A DNA stretch of 63,865 nt from Actinomycetota bacterium (GCA_030018005.1 JASEGT010000003.1:1-63865), one strand, 5' to 3'. Shown: positions 1-7,578, numbered from the stretch's first letter. Numbers and translations are program-made. Notes: generated by a model not told the origin, from the letters alone.

Positions 1-346
1 GGGTGGCGTGGGCGCGCAGAGGGATCTCTTTGCCGCCGGCACTTCTTACGCGGGGCAGCTCGATCGGTACCCTCTGGCCGGCAATACGCACGCTTGCCGG
101 GTTGCTGCCATGGCGATAGGCCGTTGAAGTCTCGTCTTTGCGGGCATATCGCTCTCCCGCCAGAGCCCGAACCTCCTCGTCAAGAAGTTCCTGTATGTGC
201 ATAAGACCGATCGGAATCAAAGCGCGGATCAGCTCGACTTTGCTATCCAACTCCAACCTTTCGTACTGCTCGCGCTCGATGATGTCTACCTTCCCCAGGC
301 GCTTGGTTTTCCTCTTGCCTTCTTTAGCCGAACATAGGACACTCAT
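1..346 (-). CDS. IS256-family (mutator) transposase, N-terminal part, runs off left edge
   Basis: Reading the minus strand from an ATG at 346 gives an open frame to the window edge (about 115 residues). It carries the N-terminal signature of IS256-type transposases: a conserved LLDEEVRALAGERYARK stretch, then YRHGSNPASVRIAGQRVP and a RVPIELPRVR-like segment. The DDE catalytic residues would lie outside the window. Family knowledge: these enzymes move an insertion sequence by cut-and-paste or copy-out transposition. The 346-470 stretch should hold one terminal inverted repeat, but I could not define it because the other end is missing. Frame and motif match are clear; whether the element is intact cannot be judged. 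Confidence 0.85.
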   Translation of the reverse strand, partial: MSVLCSAKEGKRKTKRLGKVDIIEREQYERLELDSKVELIRALIPIGLMHIQELLDEEVRALAGERYARKDETSTAYRHGSNPASVRIAGQRVPIELPRVRSAGGKEIPLRAHAT

Positions 347-571
347 AAATGGCTCCTTTCTCTTGGGTTTGACTGGTCTACAACTCAATCAAACCACGAG
401 TTGGGAGCCGCTTCAATTTCAACTAAGTATAGGACACGCTCATTCATGATACCGGATTAGACATTATTCAAACCGCCGGGAAATGGTTTTGACGGGCTAT
501 TTTTTGTTTTTAGGTAAAGTTTGAATCCGATCCCCTGGTTTTCTAAGCTTTAGAAAAAATCTACTTGACCG

Positions 572-605
572 ATATTAATTATTAATATTAAATAATAATT
601 AATAT
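572..605 (+). promoter_or_regulatory. AT-rich inverted-repeat operator of the toxin-antitoxin pair
   Basis: A perfect 13-bp inverted repeat (572-584 against 593-605, arm ATATTAATTATTA, 8-bp spacer) lies between a TTGACC -35-like box (565-570) and the ribosome binding site GGAGG (611-615). Ribbon-helix-helix antitoxins commonly bind such palindromes over their own promoter, so autoregulation is inferred. Confidence 0.6.
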
Positions 606-620
606 TAATAGGAGGTGATT

Positions 621-869
621 ATGTTGGGCAAATACAAAGTCGTAACCTTATCCATGCCAGAAGAAATTTACGAGCAAGCAGATGAAATAGCCAAAGAAGA
701 AGGAAGAACTAGAAGCGAGCTTTTTAGAGAAGCCTTAAGACAGTATGTTGATACTAGAAAATGGCGCAAACTACAGCGAGAAACCGCTGAGAGAGCCAGA
801 AACCTAGGCATTACTTCAGATGCTGATGTTGAGCGCATCATTGGGGAACTACGCGAGCAGACATCATGA
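621..869 (+). CDS. Ribbon-helix-helix antitoxin (CopG/VapB-like)
   Basis: An 82-residue basic protein. The N-terminal half reads KVVTLSMPEEIYEQADEIAK followed by GRTRSELFREALRQYV, the strand-helix-helix pattern of ribbon-helix-helix DNA-binding proteins. The rest is a charged helical tail that would wrap the toxin. ATG 621 was chosen because GGAGG (611-615) sits 5 nt upstream; an in-frame GTG at 615 is inside that site. Its last four bases overlap the start of the PIN-domain gene (ATGA), the usual arrangement of a translationally coupled antitoxin-toxin pair. It probably represses its own promoter through the palindrome at 572-605. Confidence 0.85.
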   Translation: MLGKYKVVTLSMPEEIYEQADEIAKEEGRTRSELFREALRQYVDTRKWRKLQRETAERARNLGITSDADVERIIGELREQTS

Positions 870-1291
870 GATTCTTAAGACCAAAAGTTGTCTTAGATAC
901 CAATGTTCTTATTTCGGCTCTTGCTTTAATTAGCGAATCTTCTGACCAAGTCATTGAACTGGCCAGAAGGGGCGAGATCGAACTCTATATTTCCAAACCG
1001 ATCCTTATGGAATTTAAGCGTGTTCTCGTGGAGAAGTTTCATTATAGCGAAGACGAGGCAAATGAACGCTTGTATCTTATTATTAAAATAGCAAAGCTCG
1101 TTAATCCTAAAGAACGCTTTTCCGCTATTAAAGATGATGAATCCGATAACCGAATCCTCGAATGTGCCTTTGCTGCCAAAGCTAACTTTGTTATTTCAGG
1201 CGATAAACACCTCAAAAACCTTAAAGAATTTAAGAGTATAACAATTCTATCTCCCTCTGAATTTATCCGTGATTATTTTAGTGATCGCTAA
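866..1291 (+). CDS. PIN-domain toxin (VapC-like, TIGR00305-type PIN protein)
   Basis: A 141-residue protein beginning with the PIN signature VVLDTNVLISAL (first acidic residue D). Further acidic residues follow: an E around residue 50 in PILMEFKRVL, and the DDESDNRILECAFAAKANFVISGDKHL block, where the D/E residues complete the metal site. PIN proteins of this type are Mg-dependent RNases that usually cleave tRNA or rRNA and are inhibited by the upstream antitoxin. The gene overlaps the antitoxin by 4 bp and is AT-rich compared with the core genes downstream, consistent with acquisition. The cleavage target cannot be read from sequence. Confidence 0.85.
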   Translation: MRFLRPKVVLDTNVLISALALISESSDQVIELARRGEIELYISKPILMEFKRVLVEKFHYSEDEANERLYLIIKIAKLVNPKERFSAIKDDESDNRILECAFAAKANFVISGDKHLKNLKEFKSITILSPSEFIRDYFSDR

Positions 1292-1349
1292 TTACTTAGC
1301 TTTTTCTCCTATGCTAGCCTGCTCTTTTAGCGTGCTATAATTAAGTCAT

Positions 1350-1586
1350 ATGAACATTAATGCAGCAATCAAATTCGTTGAAGCAACAGGTGATAATGTA
1401 TTAAGTAAGCTAGCTTACCATGCTGTTGGTAGAATTAAGAAGGATGCGGCAATTGAGGCAATTTCTGCTTATCAGTTAAGCGATGGCGGATGGACCAAGA
1501 CTGATAAAGACGTCGAGGCGAACATTTCAATAATTTCCTCAACATGGGTCGCCATGCAGTGGCTTATTTGGTTACAAGTACCATAG
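1350..1586 (+). pseudogene. Truncated squalene-cyclase/prenyltransferase-like toroid fragment
   Basis: A 78-residue frame whose middle reads AISAYQLSDGGWTKTD followed by SIISSTWVAMQWL. QxxDGGW followed by a helix is the repeat of terpene-cyclase/prenyltransferase alpha-alpha barrels. Such proteins have several repeats; here only one remains and the frame stops at 1586, so I read it as a gene remnant. No good ribosome binding site precedes ATG 1350. Neighbouring bases to 1693 show no continuation I can support. Identification rests on one short repeat and is tentative. Confidence 0.4.
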
Positions 1587-1693
1587 AAGTGATATATCGG
1601 CCCCTGGAGTTTCTGTCGACGATTATTTAAGATTAAGAATCACTACCGTCCGGTAAAGATTCAAGAACACGATGACGATAGGGGAAATATTTT

Positions 1694-2116
1694 ATGGATC
1701 AATTTATTAAAAACAGAGAAAAACTGATTGATGATTGGGAAGTCGCCGTAAGCCATATCAAAGATGAATTTGGCATAGAGAAAGCAATTGGATATTTTGT
1801 CGGGGAGAAATTCTATAATCTTATAGAAGAAGTCAAGCGTTTACAAAGAGACAACGAGAATGACCCCGAAATCATAAATGGCCTTGAACGATTATTGTTT
1901 AGGTGTTCGCAAGGAATTATGCTAACATTCACGGAGCATGAGCTAAACAATTACTTCAGGTCAAATCCAAGATTTGGCGCACTGGGACATGTACTGACTG
2001 AAGATGGACATAGATTGTTTGTAGAACAAGAGGTAGTGGGGCATTCTATTGATAACGAAATCGAAGATGCTCTAATTATGGGGGAAATGAAGAAATATCT
2101 GAAAGTTCATCCATAG
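1694..2116 (+). CDS. Hypothetical protein, 140 aa
   Basis: I do not recognise the family. The protein is acidic, mostly helical by composition, with no signal peptide, membrane segment or Cys-rich motif (one Cys, about residue 77). A purine-rich AGGGG lies about 10 nt before ATG 1694. It is AT-rich like the toxin-antitoxin pair and unlike the por operon that follows on the other strand, so it belongs to the same accessory patch as the IS and toxin-antitoxin genes. Confidence 0.55.
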   Translation: MDQFIKNREKLIDDWEVAVSHIKDEFGIEKAIGYFVGEKFYNLIEEVKRLQRDNENDPEIINGLERLLFRCSQGIMLTFTEHELNNYFRSNPRFGALGHVLTEDGHRLFVEQEVVGHSIDNEIEDALIMGEMKKYLKVHP

Positions 2117-2168
2117 GTATGTAATGCAATTGCAGATTCCCCAGATTATTGTCTTTCTAAGGCTTGGA

Positions 2169-3125
2169 TTACTCCTCCTTCGTTTTAGTCTCTGCTGGCG
2201 CACTCTTATTGAGGAGCGCCTCCCAGACCGCATCCACATCGGCCTGCAGCTCATCAAGGAGCGGTTGCTGTTCTTCGGCGAGCAGATGGCGGAAGCGTCC
2301 CTGCAGCTCCAGGTATTCGGCAAGCGGCTTTTTCTGCTTCGGCTTTACCGTTACCCGGTAGACGCCGTCTACCACCTCATAGAGTGGCCAGTAGCAGGTC
2401 TCGACGGCGAGCTTTGCCGCCTTCATGCTTGCATGGGGCTCGATGCGCCAGCCCGGGACGCACGGCTGCAGGATATTCAGAAAGGAAGGCCCCTCGGTTG
2501 CAAGCGCCTTTTGCACCTTGGTCATCAGGTCGCGCCAATGGCCCGGTGCGGCCTGAGCCACGTACGGGATGCGGTGGGCTACAACGATATCGGTGAGTGG
2601 TTTTTTCCTTATCGTCTTGCCCCTGCCGACCTTGCCGAGCGGCGTGGTTGTAGTCCAGGAGCCGTAGGCGCTTGCGCTCGAGCGCTGCATCCCGGTGTTC
2701 ATATAAGCCTCGTTGTCGTAGCAGATATAGGTGAAGTTATGCCCGCGCTCGAGCGCACCCGAGAGCGCTTGCAGGCCGATATCGTAGGTGCCGCCGTCAC
2801 CGCCGATGGCGATAAAACGGATGTTCTCGGCTACCTTGCCTTCTTCTCTGAGCGCCTGGTAGACTGTTTCCACACCGGAGATTGTCGCCGCACTATTTTC
2901 AAAAGCGCTGTGGATCCAGGGCACCTTCCAGCTTGTGTAGGGGTAGATGCTGGACCCCACCTCCAGACAGCCGGTTGCATTCGAGATGACGACCGGGTTT
3001 TCGACCGCCATGAGCACTTGGCGAATTATAGTTGCGATGCCGCAGCCCGCGCAGAGCCGGTGCCCGCCGGTAAATAGCTCGGGTTTGTTTGTGAATTTCT
3101 TTAAGTTTACAACCACATCTACCAC
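2169..3125 (-). CDS. porB: Pyruvate:ferredoxin oxidoreductase, beta subunit
   Basis: 318 residues. It binds thiamine diphosphate and a [4Fe-4S] cluster and, with PorA, PorD and PorG, oxidises pyruvate + CoA to acetyl-CoA + CO2 with reduction of ferredoxin (reversible). Visible features: GGHRLCAGCGIATIIRQV near residue 20 (two cluster Cys), ATGCLEVGSS near 50 (third Cys), the ThDP motif IGGDGGTYDIGLQALSGALERGHN starting about residue 107 and ending in YDNEAYMNTGMQRS. The fourth cluster Cys is in LQPCVPGW near residue 222. Last gene of the minus-strand operon, 79 bp after porA. Length is normal for the four-subunit enzyme. The highly charged C-terminal tail ending in KTKEE is slightly longer than usual. 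Confidence 0.95.
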   Translation of the reverse strand: MVDVVVNLKKFTNKPELFTGGHRLCAGCGIATIIRQVLMAVENPVVISNATGCLEVGSSIYPYTSWKVPWIHSAFENSAATISGVETVYQALREEGKVAENIRFIAIGGDGGTYDIGLQALSGALERGHNFTYICYDNEAYMNTGMQRSSASAYGSWTTTTPLGKVGRGKTIRKKPLTDIVVAHRIPYVAQAAPGHWRDLMTKVQKALATEGPSFLNILQPCVPGWRIEPHASMKAAKLAVETCYWPLYEVVDGVYRVTVKPKQKKPLAEYLELQGRFRHLLAEEQQPLLDELQADVDAVWEALLNKSAPAETKTKEE

Positions 3126-3204
3126 CTCATAGACGTTGATTCTTTTATTCGCCTGCTTTCACTATCCTGCTACGCTGCTCTGCTAATCTCTTTGTCTCTT
3201 AAGC

Positions 3205-4386
3205 TTATTCTCGTAAGCTCAGGTAATACACCGGATCCGACATCTTGCCCGCATCGGTGGCTTTTTTGAGCTCGCCAAAGACTTCACGCACATCGTCGAC
3301 GCCGACGTCACGGCCGCCAAGCCCGTAGACGACATCGAGCAACAGTGGTCGGGCCTCGGTCTCGTAAAAGGCCGCTTTGACCTCAATACCGACCGGTCCG
3401 CCCCAACCGGAGAGGCTCTCAGACCGATCCATCACCGCAACCGCTTTTAGCGGTTCGAGGGCTTCGCGAATGGCGTCTTTTGGGAAGGGACGGAAGGTGC
3501 GAATTCTAAGCGCGCCCGCGGCGACGCCCTCGTCACGGAGTCGATCGACCGCATACTCGATGGTGCTCGCCGTAGAGCCCAGGCTTACCAGGGCGACCTC
3601 GGCATTATCGAGCCGGTATGCCTCTACCGCGCTATAGCGGCGCCCGGAGAGGGAAGCGTACTCCTCCGCGATCTCCCTAACAGCGCGCTCCGCGGTCGCC
3701 ATCGCCTCGACCTGCTGGCGGCGGTACTCGAAATAGAAGTCATAGAGGGCGAGGGGTCCGTAGGTGACCGGGTTCGCGATATCGAGCAGCGGGTACCGGG
3801 GTGTAAAGCGGCCGACAAAGCCCTTTACCTGCTCCTCAGCGAGCACCTCCAGGTCCATCAGGCTGTGTGAGACCGAGAAGCCGTCGTAGCAGACCATAAC
3901 CGGTAATCGCACCTCGTCATGCTCGGCGATGCGCACCGCCTGGATGAGGGTATCGTAGACCTCCTGGACGGTCTTGCAGTATAGCTGCACCCAACCGCTA
4001 TCACGCGCGCCCATGGTATCGGAGTGGTCGCCGTGGATGTTGATCGGGGCCGAGAGCGCCCGGTTGGCCACGCCCATCACGATGGGCAAGCGGAGTCCCG
4101 AGGCGATATACAGCATCTCCCACATGTAGGCGAGCCCCTGGGAAGCGGTTGTCGTCATCACTCGACCGCCCGCCGCCACGCCGCCGATACAGGCGCTCAT
4201 GGCGCTGTGCTCGCTCTCGACCGGTAGGAACTTCGTTTTTACCTTACCATCGGCGACGAACTTGGCGAATTCCTCGACCACCTCGGTTTGCGGGGTGATA
4301 GGGTAGGCCGCCACCATGTGTGGTTCCACCTGGCGCATTGCCTGTGCGCACGCCCCGTTTCCAGTGTATGCAACCCGTATGGCCAT
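3205..4386 (-). CDS. porA: Pyruvate:ferredoxin oxidoreductase, alpha subunit
   Basis: 393 residues. The N-terminus reads AYPITPQTEVVEEFAKF, the pyruvate-binding domain signature of 2-oxoacid:ferredoxin oxidoreductases, followed by ESEHSAMSACIGGVAAGGRVMTTTAS. The middle has MGVANRALSAPINIHGDHSD, seen in the pyruvate rather than the 2-oxoglutarate branch. The C-terminal half is the transketolase-C-like domain ending in VVYGLGGRDVGVDDV. ATG (4384-4386) overlaps the TAA of the upstream acidic ORF as TAATG, so translation is probably coupled. Complex partners are PorB, PorG and PorD encoded on either side. Confidence 0.95.
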   Translation of the reverse strand: MAIRVAYTGNGACAQAMRQVEPHMVAAYPITPQTEVVEEFAKFVADGKVKTKFLPVESEHSAMSACIGGVAAGGRVMTTTASQGLAYMWEMLYIASGLRLPIVMGVANRALSAPINIHGDHSDTMGARDSGWVQLYCKTVQEVYDTLIQAVRIAEHDEVRLPVMVCYDGFSVSHSLMDLEVLAEEQVKGFVGRFTPRYPLLDIANPVTYGPLALYDFYFEYRRQQVEAMATAERAVREIAEEYASLSGRRYSAVEAYRLDNAEVALVSLGSTASTIEYAVDRLRDEGVAAGALRIRTFRPFPKDAIREALEPLKAVAVMDRSESLSGWGGPVGIEVKAAFYETEARPLLLDVVYGLGGRDVGVDDVREVFGELKKATDAGKMSDPVYYLSLRE

Positions 4387-4760
4387 TATTCTTCATCCTC
4401 CCGACGTTCGCACCAGGGTGAGCTGTTGGGCTTATTGCGCGTGGGCGGCTCCCAGTTCTCGTCCTGGTCGAGTTCGGCCGAGGGCCAGAAATCGGGGTTG
4501 CCCGGCTCGGGGGACTCATCCTCCTCGCCGTGGCGCGCCACCTCTTCTCGTCCGCTATCGTGATGAAGTTTGTGCGACTCAGTGGTCGCCTTGCCCTTGG
4601 ATGGCCATTCACACCGGTACTCGGCCTTGTGCTCGGCCTCGGCACTCTTCTCGGGCTCACCCTTGTGGTGCGTCCCGTACACGTCGGTTTCTCCCTTGTC
4701 TGCCGGTTCATTGGGTAATTCATCTTCGGTTTTAGAAAATGTCACGGCTATCAGCCCCAA
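4386..4760 (-). CDS. Acidic, low-complexity hydrophilic protein between porD and porA
   Basis: A frame of about 124 codons between porD and porA, using the same GC-rich third positions as its neighbours and ending in the TAATG overlap with porA, which argues that it is translated. The product is dominated by E, D, K, P, G and H (for example ending PWCERREDEE), has only two Cys and almost no hydrophobic core, and so is predicted to be disordered. The start is uncertain: TTG 4760 or GTG 4745. I do not recognise it and standard por operons lack it. It could be an assembly factor or electrostatic ferredoxin docking element; this is speculation from position and charge. Confidence 0.6.
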   Translation of the reverse strand: MGLIAVTFSKTEDELPNEPADKGETDVYGTHHKGEPEKSAEAEHKAEYRCEWPSKGKATTESHKLHHDSGREEVARHGEEDESPEPGNPDFWPSAELDQDENWEPPTRNKPNSSPWCERREDEE

Positions 4761-4780
4761 TCCGCTTTATCCTGGCTTTG

Positions 4781-5134
4781 CTATGGCTCTTCGGTCATGG
4801 CTATCGCATCAACCGGGCACTGCTCGGCACAAACGCCACAACCTTTGCAACGGTCGTAGTTTATCCCGATAATCTTTTCGTTTTTTGTCAGGTATGCCCC
4901 GTCCGGGCAATACATCCAGCAGATCATTCACTGGATGCACCGTTCTTCTATCCAAATTGCCTTTTCAGTACGCCAGTCGCCGGTATGGTAGCGGTCGGCG
5001 TTTCCCGCATCCGCAATCACCGCGCCTTCGATGATCTCGCCCCAACCCGGTTTCCCCTTGATTCCCTCAATGGGCTCGCCATCATAGATGTGCAGATGGT
5101 CGCGCGCGTTTCCATAGGGACGCTCTTCGCTCAT
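4781..5134 (-). CDS. porD: Pyruvate:ferredoxin oxidoreductase, delta (2x[4Fe-4S] ferredoxin) subunit with in-frame TGA (candidate Sec)
   Basis: 117 codons if TGA 4928-4930 is read through. The first 68 codons hold the PorD N-terminal domain and end in EERCIQ. After TGA the same frame continues MICWMYCPDGAY and then CKGCGVCAEQCPVDAIA, stopping at TAG 4781-4783. PorD needs two CxxCxxCxxxCP motifs; here the first reads C-IQ-[TGA]-MI-C-WMY-CP, so TGA stands exactly at the second cluster ligand. A hairpin 23 nt downstream resembles a bacterial SECIS. I infer selenocysteine; a TGC-to-TGA mutation or sequencing error is the alternative. Sec at the same type of site is known in some HdrA proteins. 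It overlaps porG by 4 bp. A standard caller would report only the 68-residue fragment. Confidence 0.8.
4892..4913 (-). promoter_or_regulatory. Candidate bacterial SECIS hairpin in porD
   Basis: Starting 15 nt after the porD TGA, the coding strand forms GTA(T)TGCCC-GGACG-GGGCATAC: eight base pairs with one bulged T and a five-base loop starting GG. The loop starts 24 nt after TGA. Bacterial SECIS elements place a small loop with an early G at about 16-37 nt. Part of the stem is dictated by the conserved CPDGA codons, so this alone is weaker support than in the other three genes. Confidence 0.55.
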
Positions 5135-5694
5135 TCGCCGTGCACCTCCTCGTGCGCGCGCCGTAGCGCGTCAATGTTGGCCTGTAGCGCCTTGGGGCTT
5201 AGCTTCGGACCAAAGAGCGTTCGCAACTCCTCCTCGATAGCGTCAATACTCAGTATCGCAGTAGCTTTAATTAGCGCGCCGAGCATTGGCGTATTGGTGA
5301 TGGGCCGCCCCATGGTCTCGTTGGCAATGGTTGTCGCGTCAACGGCAAACACTTTACCGTGGCTAAGCCCGATCTCGTCGCGCAAGTGCTGAGCTGAGTG
5401 CCGGCAGTTGACGATTACCGTGCCATCCCCGACGAGTCCCTTAGTAAACGGGATTTTACCGACGAGCGTGCGGTCGAGAACAACGACGATGTGCGGCGAG
5501 GTAACGTGGGAGAAAAGCTTGATCGGATCGTCATCTATTCGCGTGAATGCCTGAACGGGCGCACCGCGCCGCTCCGGCCCATACTCGGGAAATGCCTGTA
5601 TATGCTTGTTCTGGGCCAGCGCCGCTGCGGCAAGCACCTTGGCGGCCGTCACCACGCCTTGGCCGCCCCTGCCATGCCAGCGTATCTCTACCAT
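5131..5694 (-). CDS. porG: Pyruvate:ferredoxin oxidoreductase, gamma subunit
   Basis: 187 residues, normal for the gamma subunit. It starts VEIRWHGRGGQGVVTAAKVLA, the signature of the 2-oxoacid oxidoreductase gamma domain, followed by QAFPEYGPERRGAPVQAFTRI and, near the C-terminus, MLGALIKATAILSIDAIEEEL. This subunit contributes to CoA binding and to the alpha-beta interface. First gene of the minus-strand operon porG-porD-ORF-porA-porB, sharing ATGA with porD. The promoter must lie in 5695-5990, which also contains a decayed deacetylase fragment on the other strand. Confidence 0.95.
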   Translation of the reverse strand: MVEIRWHGRGGQGVVTAAKVLAAAALAQNKHIQAFPEYGPERRGAPVQAFTRIDDDPIKLFSHVTSPHIVVVLDRTLVGKIPFTKGLVGDGTVIVNCRHSAQHLRDEIGLSHGKVFAVDATTIANETMGRPITNTPMLGALIKATAILSIDAIEEELRTLFGPKLSPKALQANIDALRRAHEEVHGE

Positions 5695-5871
5695 CGCATG
5701 CTCCTCAATAGCATTGAAGACCTATGGATGACCTACATTGTCGTCAATCTCGTGCTGTTTTTCGTAGACACCCCAATTGCGGGATTATAATCATGTCTCA
5801 AAATTTCGGTACTCAACGACAATTAGAATTACCGGCAATGGTTTATCACCTAAGAATCGTTGATTTCTGTC

Positions 5872-5979
5872 CAAAGAAACCCGGCCAGCTCTGCCATCCC
5901 GGTAATCGTGGCGACCCTCGAAGCGCAAGGCTACAGCTTTGTCACTGTCTCCGAGCTGCTCTCTTACGACAAGCAGTAA
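5872..5979 (+). pseudogene. C-terminal remnant of a polysaccharide deacetylase
   Basis: The plus-strand frame reads AIPVIVATLEAQGYSFVTVSELL and ends SYDKQ at TAA 5977-5979. This is the typical last helix and strand of NodB-type polysaccharide deacetylases. No start codon, NodB motifs or longer frame precede it, so it is a decayed tail left between the por operon and the arsR-like gene. Confidence 0.6.
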
Positions 5980-5990
5980 TCCGCTAAACC

Positions 5991-6038
5991 TTGACTATTA
6001 GCGATTCCCCGGCTTATAATATCAATGGAAATTGATAT
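5991..6038 (+). promoter_or_regulatory. Promoter with ArsR-type operator
   Basis: TTGACT (5991-5996) and TATAAT (6015-6020) are separated by 18 bp. A perfect inverted repeat, ATATCAAT-GGAA-ATTGATAT (6019-6038), overlaps the -10 end and contains ATCAA-N6-TTGAT, the classical ArsR/SmtB box. The regulator gene starts just downstream, so autorepression released by a metalloid or metal is inferred. Confidence 0.75.
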
Positions 6039-6075
6039 AACAGGCATTGATATGTTCAATCAGAATGGGGACGTC

Positions 6076-6444
6076 ATGGAGAAGTGTTGCGTCAAAGGGA
6101 CGACGGAATTCAAACAGCTCGAAGAACTCTCGACCTATCTGAGAATCATCGCCGACACCAACCGCCTGCAGATTCTTTGCCTCCTCAAGAAAGGCGAGCG
6201 CTGTGTCTGTAATATCCATGAACCGCTGGGTTTGCCGCAGAATCTCGTCTCCCATCATCTCAAGACCTTGCGGGATGCCGGTCTAGTCATCGCCCGCCGT
6301 GAAGGCAAGTGGGTGCACTATCGCATCGATATCGGGAAGCTTAACTACTTAACCGACCTATACAACCATGTGGTTTTAGGAGGATTTGATGAAAATCAGA
6401 GTATTGGGACCGGGATGTGCAAACTGCAAGAAGCTCGAAGCTAA
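6076..6444 (+). CDS. ArsR-family transcriptional repressor
   Basis: About 122 residues from ATG 6076, chosen because GGGGA (6067-6071) precedes it; ATG 6025 lies inside the operator. The winged-helix region contains RIIADTNRLQILCLLKKGERCVCNI followed by LGLPQNLVSHHLKTLRDAGLV and the wing RREGKWVHYRID. CVC in helix alpha3 is the As(III)/metal-sensing site of classical ArsR proteins, and CC near the N-terminus may add ligands. The stop overlaps the start of the mini-thioredoxin gene by 56 bp, in a different frame. With the permease downstream it forms a metalloid or metal export operon. Confidence 0.9.
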   Translation: MEKCCVKGTTEFKQLEELSTYLRIIADTNRLQILCLLKKGERCVCNIHEPLGLPQNLVSHHLKTLRDAGLVIARREGKWVHYRIDIGKLNYLTDLYNHVVLGGFDENQSIGTGMCKLQEARS

Positions 6445-6622
6445 CGTCTCTGAAGCCGCCGCCCAGCTCGAACTCGACGCTGATATCCAGAAGGTGGAGG
6501 ACATTCAAGAGATCATGAGCTACGGCGTACTATCGACGCCCGGGCTCGTCGTCGATGGCGTTGTCAAGATAAGCGGGCGCGTGCCGAGTGTTGCAGAGAT
6601 CATCGCTATTTTGAAGGGTTAG
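6389..6622 (+). CDS. Small thioredoxin-fold protein (redox-active disulfide protein 2 type)
   Basis: 77 residues from ATG 6389; AGGAGG (6378-6383) lies 5 nt upstream. It starts MKIRVLGPGCANCKKLEANV, a CxxC active site at residues 10-13, followed by the cis-Pro loop in VLSTPGLVVDGVVKISG. These mini-thioredoxins are found next to ArsR regulators and YraQ/ArsP permeases, where they are thought to handle thiols or reduce the substrate for the exporter. The start is nested in the end of the arsR-like gene. Confidence 0.9.
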   Translation: MKIRVLGPGCANCKKLEANVSEAAAQLELDADIQKVEDIQEIMSYGVLSTPGLVVDGVVKISGRVPSVAEIIAILKG

Positions 6623-6624
6623 AT

Positions 6625-7578
6625 ATGTGGCAGAAGGCTGTCGATTGGCTTGTATATAGCCTCTTTGGTTTTGGTAGGACGTCGATTTTGGGTGGAGCAA
6701 TCGATTTCTTTATCTATGACATGGTGAAGATACTCGTTATGTTAACCGTCATCATCTACGCGATGGCGATTGTCCGCTCGTTCGTACCGCCTGAAAAGGT
6801 GAGGGTCGTGCTGTCGAAGAAGAACGAATATGTCGGCAACGTGCCGGCCGCGCTCTTCGGTATCATCACGCCGTTTTGCTCGTGCTCGGCCGTGCCCCTC
6901 TTTATCGGATTTATCGAGGCGGGGGTGCCGCTCGGTGTGACCTTCTCGTTCTTAGTCGCTTCACCGATGATAAACGAGATAGCCGTGGGTCTCTTGTGGA
7001 CGCTCTTCGGCTGGAAAATCGCGCTTATCTATGTCGTCTCGGGCCTGGTCATCGCAGTCGCCGCCGGCATTCTTATCGGGCGCCTCGGCCTTGAGAAGTG
7101 GGTCGAGGATTTCGTCTATCAGATAAAAGTGGGCGCAAGCACTGGGGAGGCCATGCGGCTTACCTGGAAGAACCGCTCCGATGACGCAAAGGGCTATACT
7201 GTCGACCTAGTCAAGAAAATCGCCCCGTATATCGCGCTCGGTGTTGGTATCGGCGCCTTTATCCACGGCTACGCGCCGGAAGAGTTTATCTCGCGGGTGG
7301 CCGCTAAGACGAATCCGTTCGCGGTTCCGGTCGCCGTTCTCATCGGTATTCCGCTCTACTCGAATGCGGCCGGTACCATCCCGATTGTGACAACCCTTAT
7401 CGGCAAGGGAGTCCCCATGGGCACGGCTTTAGCCTTTATGATGTCGGTCACCGCCTTAAGCCTTCCCGAGCTGATAATCCTTCGAAAGGTGCTGAAGAAG
7501 CCGCTGCTCGCGACTTTTTTTGCAGTAGTCGGCGTTGCCATTATCTTTACCGGTTATCTTTTTAATCTGGTCATCTAG
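6625..7578 (+). CDS. ArsP/YraQ-type permease (UPF0718)
   Basis: 317 residues with about eight hydrophobic segments. The first repeat has the hallmark TPFCSCSAVPLFIGFIEAG, with vicinal cysteines, followed by FLVASPMINEIA. The second repeat has IPLYSNAAGTIPI and ALSLPELIILRKV. Characterised ArsP members export trivalent organoarsenicals and roxarsone; other family members are linked to copper or zinc, so the substrate stays open. It starts 2 bp after the mini-thioredoxin gene and lies in the operon of an ArsR with a CVC site, which favours arsenic. Confidence 0.85.
   Translation: MWQKAVDWLVYSLFGFGRTSILGGAIDFFIYDMVKILVMLTVIIYAMAIVRSFVPPEKVRVVLSKKNEYVGNVPAALFGIITPFCSCSAVPLFIGFIEAGVPLGVTFSFLVASPMINEIAVGLLWTLFGWKIALIYVVSGLVIAVAAGILIGRLGLEKWVEDFVYQIKVGASTGEAMRLTWKNRSDDAKGYTVDLVKKIAPYIALGVGIGAFIHGYAPEEFISRVAAKTNPFAVPVAVLIGIPLYSNAAGTIPIVTTLIGKGVPMGTALAFMMSVTALSLPELIILRKVLKKPLLATFFAVVGVAIIFTGYLFNLVI

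Noticed and set aside
138-449. 103-codon plus-strand frame at the left edge
   Set aside because: Antisense to the IS256-type transposase, which has family motifs.
2124-3077. 317-codon plus-strand frame opposite porB
   Set aside because: Antisense shadow of a GC-rich gene; porB has all catalytic motifs, while this frame has no recognisable domain.
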